Source: Serpula lacrymans var. lacrymans S7.9 (lineage: Eukaryota > Basidiomycota > Agaricomycetes > Boletales > Serpulaceae). Taken from it: 64,000 bases of DNA. Made by a program: the position numbers and the translations under genes. The notes under the pieces are model-generated. The model had not been told where the DNA came from, did no database searches, and saw only the letters and a list, made by a program, of their open reading frames with translations. Shown here one piece after another: positions 12,032 to 22,774 of this stretch (the stretch's first letter is position 1; every line of letters starts with the position of its first letter). The DNA is taken from assembly GCF_000218685.1 (NCBI RefSeq), contig NW_006763291.1:3413443-3477442 (forward strand). Reading direction: 5' to 3'.

Positions 12032-12296
12032 TGAACAACAAATTACAATCTCATGCATTTTCGCGGAGTTGCAAGTTTTTCATTCATTCCATTGTTATCT
12101 CTGTTGGCACCGAATCCACGGTCAGTGGTTATAATGGCTCACATCGATCTATTGGGGGTATTCGAAGCCCTGCATTGGATAGCGTAGTTAATATGTGCGC
12201 AACTTGGGGGGTCACTATTTCTGCCTTTTGGCGATCATTGACACAGTTAGCTAGCAAGACGTGGTTTCAGTTTTATCGACGTAAAACATAAATACT
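12032..12296. other. Spacer between the arms of the inverted duplication
   Basis: 265 bp of single-copy sequence separates the 3' ends of methyltransferase copies A and B. I see no gene, no terminal repeat and no transposon motif in it. Confidence 0.6.
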
Positions 12297-12359
12297 CTAG
12301 GCAAGACTTCAAAATAGAGATTTGAGATAGTATTATTACAACGAGTACCAAGGCCAACT

Positions 12360-13499
12360 TCAAAGGCGAGTCACCGACCATACAAGCCACATCATAGCTT
12401 TAGCCTCTTCAGCAGGTATATTTCCCGTTACCTTCGGACTCAATTCCATGGAAGGCCGCTTTTCCTGTAGCTTGACATCCACGCGCACTGTCCCCTTCGC
12501 AAATACTACACCGTCCCACATAGCAGCCCACGTCTCGGGACAGTGACAGAATAGAGTATGGCCAAACATCTCTATCAGTCCCTTTTCCTTCTTGCCGATG
12601 TGATAGCCAAATATGACTGAGCCTGGAAGAGGGGAGAGAAGGGGGGCGAGGGATCTTCCCACTGCGAGCTGCTGCTCTTCACTGAACAAATGGAAGAACG
12701 CAGCAGCATGCAGGGCGGATATGTGCCCTCGAAGAGCGTTCAATGTGGTCACAGTGTTCAACTTGGGAACTGTAGTTTCTACAGCATCGTAGATCGGAGG
12801 CACAGCTTCGAGGTAAGACACATCAAAGGCATCACCAGATATGAATGACGCTGGGAACGTCTCTGGGGTCGACTTGAATAGCTCATGGCCCAGGTCCCAG
12901 AATTCTTCAAGTGACAAGATTAAGATTACAAAATCATCTTGACTTCTTACCCGCGTGAAGATCAGAAGCTATCACATTCTGAACCGGGAAGCCATCTGCA
13001 ACGGCTTTTCTTACGTCACCACCGACTTATGATGTTGTCAGTGCCATAGTATAAGAATGATAGAAGATACGAAAATACTTACAGCAGCACCCAATATCGA
13101 GCAAGATCGCGCCCTTGCGTTCTTGGCCTAGTTTCAAGACATGCTGATAAGCAGGCAGATTATATATAGTCGTCCTAAAGATCCCGTTGAAAAGGAAACG
13201 TGTGATAGATAGAGAATATGAACGTACTCGGTGAACCCTAGAAAACGAATGCATGGATAGGGAAATATCTGAATGATCAACGGAATCAACATTTTACATA
13301 TAGGCAGACAAATCAGACAACCAACTTTGTACGCCTTTGCTTGGACGTCCAGGATGTGACTCTTCAGAGCATCGTCATCGTGAATCCCAGTGTGTGATTT
13401 AAAGAAGGCTGAAGCCTCGGGCTTGAGAACGTATAGACGTTCGTCAAGAGGCAGAGGGGTTGGAGGATTTTTTGCTGGCTGTGTGTCTAGTTCAGACAT
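12360..13499 (-). CDS. AusD-like SAM-dependent methyltransferase, copy B
   Basis: Near-identical inverted copy of the gene at 10829-11968, with the same five-exon structure (13499-13326, 13268-13228, 13174-13083, 13025-12951, 12904-12360) and intact frame. Exon 1 and the SAM-binding half are almost unchanged; differences are small substitutions such as Pro/Ala in the N-terminal tail and several in the last exon (for example the block after LFSEEQQL and the C-terminal 40 residues). The LLDIGCC Gly motif and the DLHAEFWDLG loop are kept, so both copies look functional. The concentration of changes in the last exon could mean gene conversion of the 5' part or relaxed constraint on the 3' part. 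Confidence 0.85.
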
Positions 13500-13560
13500 T
13501 CCTGAAGCTGAAATTCATCTGGGGTAGGAAACAGGTCAATTGATAACCTGAGAATGTTGG

Positions 13561-13568
13561 CTTTTATA
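13561..13568 (-). promoter_or_regulatory. TATA box of methyltransferase copy B
   Basis: CTTTTATA on the plus strand (TATAAAAG on the coding strand), 62 bp upstream of the ATG at 13499 and the mirror of the copy A element. Confidence 0.6.
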
Positions 13569-14304
13569 CTACTAGTAGGACCATGATGCGAGCAAAACGG
13601 AACGAAACGCGGTTCATCAATCAACCAGATCCAGTATTTGGGATAGTACGACAGATGTGACTTACTGCATCATGACCCGCTCTTTGCCAATACATATTCT
13701 CCATTTGTATTGTCCTACAAGTGTTTTCAATTACGATCAGATGCCCTGTGATCCATGAATGTGATTATAATATTTCTGGTTAGTCTGACTAGGATGGTCC
13801 TGTCAGTGGCCGATATACTAACGAGCCACGCAGACTAGCACTGAGATAAGGACGACACATTCAATCGATACCTTTCTCTAATCGCGCGCGCCAACTTGTA
13901 ACTGCGCAGAACGCTTTTTTGGTGCGATGCTTTTAAAATATGGTAGCTCTCATCCACATTCCACTCAGGCTTCTTGACCATCCACCTATCTCACATAAAC
14001 TGCAAGTTGAAAAGTATCCCGCGAGCAGATCAACGCTTCAAAACGTATCTGGAAAGTTTGATTTGGATGAACTTGAAACAATGAATCGAAACGGAAACGT
14101 ACAGATAACAAGCTCTTACTAGGAGGACGTTAAAGTTAGATCAGCGTAGGAAGAGCCATATACCCAGTGACTATGAATATGCTATGTACTGGAACGCTCA
14201 AGTTTAAGCGACGGGCAAGAGAGTAACTGGCAGGGCCGAAAGGCAGCCACGACGGACCTGGTGTTACCAAATCTGGCCATGCTTGGGCACCGACCGAAAC
14301 GCCT

Positions 14305-14385
14305 CCACACAGAAAGTCAACTTTTGTCACACGTTGATGAAAAAGTCCGAAGGTAGTTAAGATGTTTAATTGTAGGTGTTCTGCC
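14305..14385 (+). repeat. Diverged half of a foldback MITE
   Basis: The segment with CAACTTTTGTCACAC, GATGAAAAAGTC and TTAAGATGTTTAATTG resembles one arm of the palindromic MITE at 22130-22407. It lies just outside the left end of the DUF6589/RecQ element. No matching second arm is seen, so this is a decayed copy or a chance-shortened relative. Confidence 0.45.
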
Positions 14386-14448
14386 ACTTTTCCCAAAATT
14401 TGTCCGGATGGTTCATCAAGGTTCCATAGGAATTATCAGGGGTCCTCG

Positions 14449-14665
14449 CAGACTCCAACCACTCGGCGGGGTGTTCTCCTACATCCTAGTGTAGCCACAT
14501 TCGATTACATAATAAATAGTTTTCCGAAGTTTTATCGAAATTTTAGTGTTGAGGATAACACCCCAAGCCGACTGGCAAACTTTGCTGTGGCTGAATATTT
14601 AAGTCTATTTGTTCACCCTGTAAGAAACGGTGCTCCTGCCAAAAGAAGACCGGCCATACGGAGCA
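14449..14665 (+). repeat. Left terminal inverted repeat of the DUF6589/RecQ element
   Basis: 217 bp, starting CAGACTCC and ending GGCCATACGGAGCA. It matches the reverse complement of the right end at about 97% by eye. The flanking 9-bp duplication is at 14440-14448. Confidence 0.85.
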
Positions 14666-14779
14666 ACATAAAAGTAACCGACACCAAAATTGGTAAGTAA
14701 GTTTGAACATGCAGAGTCAACGTGTAGGGGGAAGAGACAGTTAGAATGGCACACTTTTCAAATCCTTTAGACAGCTCAA

Positions 14780-17355
14780 ATGGTCTCCTCGGAGGGTATC
14801 AACAACATCTTGTACATTTTAAAACAAAATAATGCTACTTTGTCATCACTTCTCTATGAAATCCTTAACAGTCAACCTCTTACTCATTGCGGCACCCAAG
14901 AAATAATTGTCCAAGAGGCTGAAGACATCTGTAGAGTCTTGTATAGCCATCCATCAACTAGGCAGAACATCTTTGCATGGGCAATGGATACTGTCAAGTC
15001 TTGCTTATGTAAAGAGGTTAAAGAACTCACTCACCAGTCACAACCTACACTTTTGTGCAACAGCAGCCACGTCGGAGCAACTAGAGGGGGGATTCATGCA
15101 GTTAATTTCGCTTAAAATGAAGACTATCACCCCAAACCTTTGGGGTTTGATGATGGCCCTCTTATGAAACAACTCGGAAGCCTCAGATATCCTAGTGGAT
15201 GAGGCAGAGATGGATCTCGGTGAAATTGGAGGTGATGATGAGGAGGAAATGAATGAAGAACATACCAGAGATCCCAACTTGATAGCCAGCAAGAGTGGTG
15301 AAAAAAATAGCCGCCAAGCAAAGTGAGCAGAGGATTGGAAAAAGGCACTTTTTCTTGTGGTGAGAATGTCCAAAAATGGCCTTGAATAAAAATTAATGGG
15401 GATTCACTCAGAAAGCTGTTGTTTGCATCAGTATCTTCCTACAGAGTGTAAACAAGAGATGCAATTACCTGCAAGGTCTCCTCAGTATCTTCCTGCACTC
15501 AACTGGGGCCCCCGAGAAAGTTGTTGAGGTCCTTGCACACACTGGCTTGTCTGTCAGTGTCATATCAATCCATCAGGCAGTGAACTCTATGTCACATGGG
15601 ATCTCAAGTCAAATCAAACAAGCTGTGCAGTCTATGCGGTCAGCTTTTGCTTACGACAATTTTGATATCAATTTCCAAACTGCGCAACCTACCTCGGAGC
15701 ACCAAACCACCTTTGTCAGCATCACATCTGCTACTATTGTGCCAATATATGGCATCATGGACCCAATAACACTGAAATGTTCAGCCACATTATGGGAGCG
15801 TGATCCATTGAATCCCAATCCAACAGAACCAATCAGTGATACTGTTGACATTGCATAACTGCACAAGGACGATACTTACAATAAGAGGCTATCCGGCCAA
15901 AAATTCAGCCCACGCCTTCAAGTATTTGCATGGCACATTTGCAATATTCTGGTTTCTCACAGCGGACATTTCGGACATTTTGCAAATCAGCTTGCTGAGC
16001 CAGACCCTGTAACCCAGATCCCGCTGCATAAAACAGATCAGATAACTTGTCGTGCTATGAAAATAAAACAGTCTACATCAGATGGCAATATTGAAGCCTT
16101 GGAGAATCTACTAAGGCAAGGTGATGAGGATTTTGATCTTGATCATGACAAGGACATGTCAGAATATGTTCTCTTTGTCCATGGGGACTTACTCACAAAA
16201 GAGCGGATTGATGCTGTTCGCCATTCTTGCCGCATTGAAAGAACACCAAAGGATTGGTTTCAATACATTGTGTTTCTGCCAGGGCTCTTCCATTATAAAA
16301 TGGCATGTGCTGATGCAATCTGGCGGACATACCTGCAGCCTGCAGACTCTCAAAGCGACCCAAATAGCTTATATGAGCACATTGGGATGCTGCGTCCTAA
16401 AGAGACAGGAAAGCTCATCAGCAAGCCTGGATTCAGGCGTATGCACAACATTGTGCACCATGACTTGACAGGATCAATGCTTAACTGCTGGCAACATAAG
16501 ATTACCAAAAGAAATCCACAGTGCTCATCAATTGAGCTGTTTGCAACTACAAAACCCACATGGGAGGACATAGTTGACATGTCCGACGCAATTGTGGCCA
16601 AGTATATTGGGACCAGTCCTGATTTGCATAAAGAACGCAGCAAACCTTTCCACGAGCGTGACAAAGTGTATGGAAACCAACTCCTCCACAATTGTGATGA
16701 GCTCATGTATGTTGATTTATGCCATGCCATGAATTCTGGAGATGTGGGTCATGTTGAGGCCTCGTTCTTGCCATGGATACATATCTTTGTCACTGTTGGG
16801 AAGCATAAGTATGCAGCACAAATAAGCAAAATTTTATGTGACCTTTGCTATCAATACCCTCCAGATTTGAGGTGAGCTTGCTTTGGTGAAAGACATCCAT
16901 GAACTAAATTGTTCCCAGTCAATTGATACACCTTAACCTGCTGTGCAATCCAAAGGGTGTGACTGGGGCATGGTGTGCCATTGATTGGCTAGTGGAGCGG
17001 AACAACCTGTACACAAAGGTCAGTAGGGAACTATAGGAATATAGCATTACTTGATATCCCTGTATCTGAGGTAATTGTTTCAGGATTGGGTTCAAATTGC
17101 ACAATAGACCACATCATCGAACATTCACCTCTCATTGAAGTCTTCCGTCACTGCCATATTATTGTCAAAAACCCATTCCACCTCCTCCACCATACAATCC
17201 GCCACCAACCACCAGATATGACCAAGACAATTGAAAAACTTACAAAGCGGCTTTTAGAGACTAAACCACACAAGTTTACTGCCGGTCGTAAATTGCGCTT
17301 TTCTGTTGATGATAAGGTAGCAAGCGGCTTTGGGATTATACAAAAAAAGGGGTAG
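14780..17355 (+). pseudogene. DUF6589-domain gene, degenerate
   Basis: DUF6589 proteins are abundant in agaricomycetes and have no known function. Recognisable blocks: N-terminal 14780-15050 (helical, ending AWAMDTVKSCLCKEV), an acidic linker in another frame near 15180-15320, LLSIFLHSTGAPEKVVEVLAH near 15478-15540, AFAYDNFDINF (15640s), VHGDLLTKERIDAVRHSC (16180s), FLPGLFHYKMACADAIWR (16270-16325), LRPKETGKL (16390s), WLVERNNLYTK before 17018 and CTIDHIIEHSPLIEVFRHCH (17101-17160). Breaks: an early stop at 15113-15115 with frame change, an in-frame TAA at 15856-15858 inside a block that continues open on both sides, and a frame conflict at the 17019-17083 intron acceptor. Introns at 16872-16918 and 17019-17083 are consistent with consensus. 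The number of breaks argues for a dead copy. Confidence 0.75.
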
Positions 17356-17599
17356 GAGTATCTACATCTGGGGAGGGCGATAGTGAGAGTGTTGAAATAA
17401 CTGGTGCCGACCTTGTAGACTGACCTATTTTACACTGTGGTATGCTCACCATTTTGTGTGGGCTTAATATTCTCGTCATTGGGATGATTCTGTGTCTTCC
17501 GGGGCTTTGATGGGATGGAGCCATACTTCGGGCAGAGGCGATTTGATGCTAAGAATACATCTGTTAATTTGCCATAGTGAGCAAGATCAACAATGCAGT

Positions 17600-20198
17600 C
17601 GAGGATTTTGTTGGCGATGACAAGTTGGGCCCCAAAAAAGTCGACATCTCCATAACCAGCATCAACCATCTGCTTCTCTTGTGTTTAGCACACGTTAACT
17701 GAGGCAGCGATAATGGGACAAACAGGATGCACAAGTCCTGGTTGCAAATATCGCAACAAAGCCGCGACAAACAACAGCTGCATCTCTCACACTCACACCT
17801 GTCGCCACCATTCTCACTGTGTTCTTCACTGCAGGTAAGCTATTGTTCTTTGTTATAAAGCAACTGACACAATATACCATCAGGATTTGCGAAGTATTCG
17901 TCGACAACGCAGCATTAGCACAGGCAAGAATTAATAAAGATATCCATCGCCACCATCTCGAGCTCTGCAACTGGACAATTGGCCGGTAGGATTTTGGTCC
18001 TAGACTCGGAGCTGGATGCCAACTCAAGGTGAGAGAATCCATTTGAATGAATATGGCATGATTGCCCTATTGTCTCACTCTCTACAGGTGCCATCACTAC
18101 ATCCCCATCACCACCACTATTGCCACTGCCCTCCTCAGGCTCGGCCTCAACAAATGGCTCTTTGTTCGACGGACCTTCATCATCTTCATGGTGAGTTTTG
18201 TGCCGCTTTTGTGCTGGCTTTTGCTGATCCTCCGTATTTTTTCTCTTGGATGATTGTTTATGGCTATCAAAGTGCCGTGGTTCAACAAAATAAATTGCAG
18301 TCGCTTCAATGTTCACATTGCATGCAGCACGCCCAAACTGTTGTAAGAGCGAACACAGAGATTTTGTATACCCCCATTGTATCACAAGCTTAATGCTGCG
18401 TAAGTCTAGACCCTACTTGTCTTTGAATACAAATACAAAAATATTTGATAGCTGACGCACCTGTGAGGCAACGATAAACTATAACAAAAACGAAACCTGT
18501 CTCCTTCTGCACTTGCAGGGAGTAAAGGGTTCAATGAGCTTGAGGTCGACAGACGCTAGTAAATATAGCGAGTAGAGGACTTTGAGAGGTAAGCTTCAAA
18601 GGTTTTCGTTGAGGAGTAAAGTGGGTAAATTCAGTAATAGAAAACTAAGGAGCCATACATGAATAGGTAAGGCTTTATATAGTGAACTGTTCGTTCCTCA
18701 GACCGAAAGGAGAATATACAAAAAGTGGTCTGAGGAATCAATCGACCAATAAGAAAAAGAGGGAACAACTATCATACGACTTTTAACTTGATTAATCAGC
18801 AGGTGAGAGACTTGTACTAATAATAGAAGATTGTTACGCGTGGTCAGGAACCGTATCCTCATGATGAGGTACGATTCTAGATAAGGCGTTTATTAGTATT
18901 ACCAGGCTTTACTGGGGCTTGGAGCTGGTTGGCGAGATGCCTACTACCAGTCCCTACCCAGTGTGCTGGCTAGCTGGGAGCGATGCCCAGTCTCTGATCT
19001 GTGATATAAAGTGGTAGCGATGGTTAAGAAAGCCTGTGAGGGCTATGAGAAGTAAGATGGCAAAGGATACCTCTAGCCCTAGAGCCAGAGGTGTAACGGG
19101 AAAAGCGTTTGAGAACCAAGACATAACAAAGATAAGAAAATAGTAAAACGGTCCTTACAGCACCATACCTGCAGCATCTGTACAGCAGATGCCCCACAAT
19201 TCCCTCGTGCGTAGCTGTTTTATCGTGTCTCTATGAAACTGAGCGCTCATCCCTGAATGAAACCAGACAACTTTGTCTCGGTGTTCAGATGGCAAGACTG
19301 ATTGTATGACCTCACATGAGTGCTCTGTCTGGTTCCGAGTGTTGTCAAAAATCATAAATGATGGGGGTTGAGTTCCATGGTCAATCCCCAGTGCACAAAT
19401 TAGATCATATTTAGTTTTAATTGGATACACCATTTTTGTGACCATAATGTGGATATTTGGTCTGCCATTGCGGCGATGAATGGTTACAATGTTGTTGGAT
19501 TCCATATGAAGCTTTTTCTTGATGTCGCGGATGATATGTGGTGGCAGAGTAGCAGATGTAGCATGAAATGAGATATGGCGAGGAAGGATCCATTGCAAAC
19601 AATCAAGGTCTCCATATTCAGGGCAAAATCCATCTCCCCACTCACTAATACAATGAGCTTCATCAATTGTCACACTGAATAGCTTGTTTGTGAACTGTCA
19701 GTTTGCCCACAGAATATCAAAGCGCTTGTCTGATAAAACACGCTCGGGGCTTACAATAATAACTCTATATTTTGCAGCTGCAATATCCTATAAGAGTTTC
19801 AACTGCTTGAAAATGGTCAAACGATGTGAACTTACTTTGAACGCTTTGTCAGTGGCTGATTTGGCTTTCAGACAAATAGCAGGGATATTGATGTCTTTTA
19901 GCTCATCCACATTTTTGTCCCCAAGGATGTTGAGTGGTGTAATAAGGATCATGACTCTGTTGTGGAAGAGCAGAGGGATCCAGAAGCACAATGTTTTTCC
20001 TGAGCCTGTAGGAGAAATAGTAATGACATCTTTTGCCTCTAGCTGAGCCCGTGCAGAACGGATCTGCCAAGGGCAAGGCTGAAACCTAAATGTTGAATAT
20101 ACAGTTGCTGATATCTCGTCGATGCTAGGAATGACATTCTGTCGAGAAGACATCAATGATGCTGGCTCAAGAAGGTAACTGTGATGGAAAGAAGTCAA
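17600..20198 (-). pseudogene. RecQ-family DNA helicase, degenerate and interrupted
   Basis: ATP-dependent 3'-5' DNA helicase of the SF2/RecQ type. From the N terminus on the minus strand: Gln/entry motif FQPCPWQIRSARAQLEAKDV, Walker A ISPTGSGKTLCFWIPLL (about 19990-20030), an intron beginning GTAAGTTC and ending CTTATAG, VSPERVLSDKRF, DEAH box TIDEAHCISEWGDGF (about 19640-19673), SFHATSATLPPHI (motif III), and CCTDAAGM (motif V, near 19160). After a ~760-bp insertion come IKLVIQWGYTKSLCSLLQQFGRAA (motif VI; GRA where QRxGRA is usual), an acidic linker and a Cys-rich tail near 17700-17780. Lesions: TGA at 19698-19700, TAA at 17915-17917 and the insertion between 18396 and 19157. It converges on the DUF6589 gene inside the same TIR element. 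Confidence 0.78.
18396..19157 (+). mobile_element. Retroelement fragment inserted in the RecQ gene
   Basis: This segment separates RecQ motif V from motif VI. Its right half (about 18900-19157) is homologous to 34745-34985, the 3' internal region of the gypsy element described below, in opposite orientation: both encode TTSPYP.CWLAG and WLRKP.(R/K)AMRSKMAKDTSSP. The homology stops at GGTCCTTACA, exactly where RecQ sequence resumes. The left half (18396-18890) has no recognisable protein. I did not find a clear target duplication. Confidence 0.6.
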
Positions 20199-20225
20199 AG
20201 TTTACGCAATGTGATACATGGTCTC

Positions 20226-20262
20226 TGCTCCGTATGGTCGGTCTTCTTTTGGCAGGAGCACC
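20226..20262 (-). repeat. Innermost piece of the right TIR
   Basis: TGCTCCGTATGGTCGGTCTT and onward to GGAGCACC is the reverse complement of 14629-14665. The TIR continues at 22071 after the 1.8-kb repeat. Confidence 0.75.
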
Positions 20263-22070
20263 ATCATCGATGATGAGAACTGTTGTTAGAAAAAACCACA
20301 CACAAAAACAAACTAACACACAATCCTCCCAGATTCCACGGAACTTGTTTATGGGGTTTGCCTCCTAGAACAGTGGAGTGGTCTGGTTGTTTGTGGGGTG
20401 GTATGTATGAGGATCCTTCAAAGTAAAACCCAGAGATGTATGGGTGTGGGTTTTGAGGAGGAGGGATAGTTGGAATATAGAAAGATAGGGGCTTTGTGGC
20501 GAGTATAGACGAGCACTACCTTGCTAATCATAGCACAAGGTAGGTTTGAGAACGACAATATGACGAGGTTCCCAGTGATAGCAGGCTCCTGACGCACAAA
20601 CTGTAGTGCTCAGAAGGACTCTAATTGAAAGGGATGACAATGACTTCAAAAGTGGGAAGTGACAATGACAGCAGTTGACAGTGGTAGCAGTGGGAAGTGT
20701 TGTGACCACACTGGATCACAAGCAGCAGAGTAGTGAACTTGAATTTAGAGAAGAAGTCTGGAATGGAGTTCTTGTTGTTTTTACAAGGTAAAATACAGGG
20801 GTTTATATAGTAAAAGAAAAGTAGGCTATGCACAATATAGCTGTGCAAAAAGAATGAGAAAGAACATGAAGGAAGGAATGTATGCTGATGAATCCTGCGT
20901 AGGTAGTACAGGATAAGATTGTCAAAAAAGGAAAAGAAAGAGATAGAACAATGAATGCTGTGAGTAATATCACAGGTTTGTACAGCCATAAAGTAAAGTC
21001 CAATAGCAAAAAGAGAGCAGGAAAATCATGATGTCATGGGAAGATGCAGTAAAAAAAGGGCAAGGCAAAACACTATCAGTATCAACACAGTTCCTTTATT
21101 GTCAGTCAGGCATTCTAAAAAATATGTGTCCATAAAAATGATTCAAAAATCAAAAATAATCACACTGTAAATGAATGTTCTGCTGAAAAAAAGAAACTGG
21201 AGCCACCGGTCCACCACCTAGTCCAAATCCGACAGTTCCATGGCCTTACCAATGGACTGGTTGTGTTGGACCACCTGATCAAAAGAGGGAGGGAGAGGAG
21301 TAGTTCCAATTTGGAACAAGTGGGTCCCAGGCAGCGTGTGGTAGGTGTAGCTGTAGCGAAGACGATGGACAAAAGATAAGTGTACCCAAGTGAATGGGAC
21401 AGCGATGAACATGGGTGATGCAAGGGGATAAACCTTCTCCAGCTCAAAAACTACCCACCCACGCTCCAACCAGGCAAGATGAGCGACCGATGTTTTGATA
21501 GTATATGATGGCAGATCAACGTCATGAAGATGGACCTGTTGCCCTATTTGGACCGGCCGCCGGGGCTTTGCTGATATCAGCAGTGGCACATGGTAGTCAA
21601 CGAATCAGCGATGGAAGCAGATAGGAAGTGGTGACATCAGAAATGGTGGGGGTGCAAATAAGATGAGGAGGAGGAGGGTGGAGGTGACAAAAAAGTGGAT
21701 TAGAATGGGGATCCAGAAATGACTGTCAGGTGAGAATAAAAAGGAGAGGAAGGGGCCCATGGTGGGGCTAGGCAAAGGAAGGGGAGTAAGGGAAACGACA
21801 AAAGTGAGGGCGCAATGCAATGTGTAGCCAGTGGCGACGCGAAAATTTGCCGAAATGCCGAAATGCGGAAAGTACCGGATGGAAAAGCAAAGGTGAGCGT
21901 GACTGGATTGCCTAATAGAGGTGGTGCTGATCAGCCACAAGTTCAAAAAAGGCAATATTAATTACTATTCCACGTGACACTGTGCCTGTGTGGCGCAAAG
22001 GCGAGTCTTTTTGAATATTCGCTTCATTATTAACACCTGTCCATGCTACCAATCAACTTTGGTGCATGAC
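20263..22070 (-). mobile_element. 1.8-kb repeat R, copy R1 (solo-LTR-like)
   Basis: Member of a dispersed ~1.81-kb family seen three times (also 34989-36799 and 37134-38947) plus a stub near 34249-34280. Read on the minus strand it starts GTCATGCACC, has a TATAAACCCCTG promoter-like box near 20800-20815 and ends near CATCATCGATGAT. Comparing it with the intact left TIR shows that it interrupts GGAGCACC/GTTTC, with ACC present on both sides. R1 is clearly older than R2 and R3: it differs at many sites, and its version of the 245-codon frame found in R3 has an in-frame stop near 21600-21605. Confidence 0.7.
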
Positions 22071-22534
22071 ACCGTTTCTTACAGGGTGAACAAATAGACT
22101 TAAATATTCAGCCACAGCAAAGTTTGCCACACAGCAAGCATAACCAACTTTTGTCATACTCATAATTGATGGAAAAGTCTGAAAGTAGCTGAAATATTTG
22201 ATTGCATTTTGGACCTACAAAATGATGTCTTTTTGTTGACATATTCCCATAAATACTATATTTTTGTGTAAATATGTAGAAATATGTTAACAAAAATACA
22301 TTATTCTGATAAAGTTTTGTAGGTCCAAAATGCAATTAAACATTTTAACTACTTTCAGACTTTTTCATTGATTTTGGGTGTGACAAAAGTTGGTTATGCT
22401 TGCTGTGCCAGTCGGCTTGGGGTGTTATCCTCAACACTAAAGTTTCGATAAAACTTCGGAAAACTATTTATTATGTAATCGAATGTGGCTACACTAGGAT
22501 GTAGGAGAACACCCCGCCGAGTGGTTGGAGTCTG
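22071..22534 (-). repeat. Right terminal inverted repeat of the element (split by a MITE)
   Basis: Outer part of the right TIR: 22071-22129 and 22408-22534, interrupted by the 22130-22407 MITE. The end GGAGTCTG is followed by the 9-bp target copy GGGTCCTCG at 22535-22543. Confidence 0.85.
22130..22407. mobile_element. 278-bp foldback MITE with 3-bp target duplication
   Basis: The first 27 bp (CACAGCAAGCATAACC... through TTTTGTCA) are perfectly repeated in inverse orientation at the end. The arms stay similar for about 120 bp each (CTGAAAGTAG, ATTGCATTTTGGACCTAC), making the element almost a complete palindrome with an AT-rich centre. The flank CCA occurs at 22127-22129 and 22408-22410, and the intact left TIR shows a single CCA at this point. 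CAC-type termini with a 3-bp duplication fit a CACTA/CMC-like non-autonomous element; this assignment is an inference from the ends only. Confidence 0.8.
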
Positions 22535-22774
22535 GGGTCCTCGAACGATTCCTTCCCAAAATATCTGGTTTGAGACTAATCATGATGCGTCATAACGGCT
22601 CCGCGGGCAATGGCCCCGACCCTTTTCGCGAGATATGCGTGACTAAATATCCCCTTTGGCCATGTACCGTGGTATCTTGATCATGACTTGCATATATATT
22701 GTACTGCAGTACTGAGGGTTGAACACAAATCACCCTCGCAAATACTGCACCATAGTACTAGAGAAAGATACAGC

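Larger units (their letters stand above)
12297..14200 (-). repeat. Right arm of ~1.9-kb inverted duplication
   Basis: Mirror image of 10140-12031. The gene body is colinear without net indels: the A and B genes span exactly the same 1140 bp. The region 13790-13950, upstream of copy B, is more diverged and rearranged than the corresponding sequence upstream of copy A. Confidence 0.8.
14449..22534. mobile_element. 8.1-kb TIR element carrying convergent DUF6589 and RecQ-like genes
   Basis: The ends are inverted repeats beginning CAGACTCCAACCACTCGG and extending about 217 bp (14449-14665). The right copy runs inward from 22534 to 20226, interrupted by two later insertions. The element is flanked by a perfect 9-bp direct repeat, GGGTCCTCG, at 14440-14448 and 22535-22543. 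Inside are a degenerate DUF6589 gene on the plus strand and a degenerate RecQ-family helicase on the minus strand, converging near 17.4-17.6 kb. Nested insertions are a 1.8-kb repeat (20263-22070), a foldback MITE (22130-22407) and a retroelement piece in RecQ (about 18396-19157). Without them the element would be about 5.2 kb. The TIRs and target duplication are direct observations; that DUF6589 is the transposase is inference. Confidence 0.85.

Noticed and set aside
20263..22070. Repeat R as a TIR DNA transposon
   Set aside because: The ends share only TGTC/GACA; TG...CA termini, a 4-5 bp duplication at R3 and an internal TATA box fit an LTR better.
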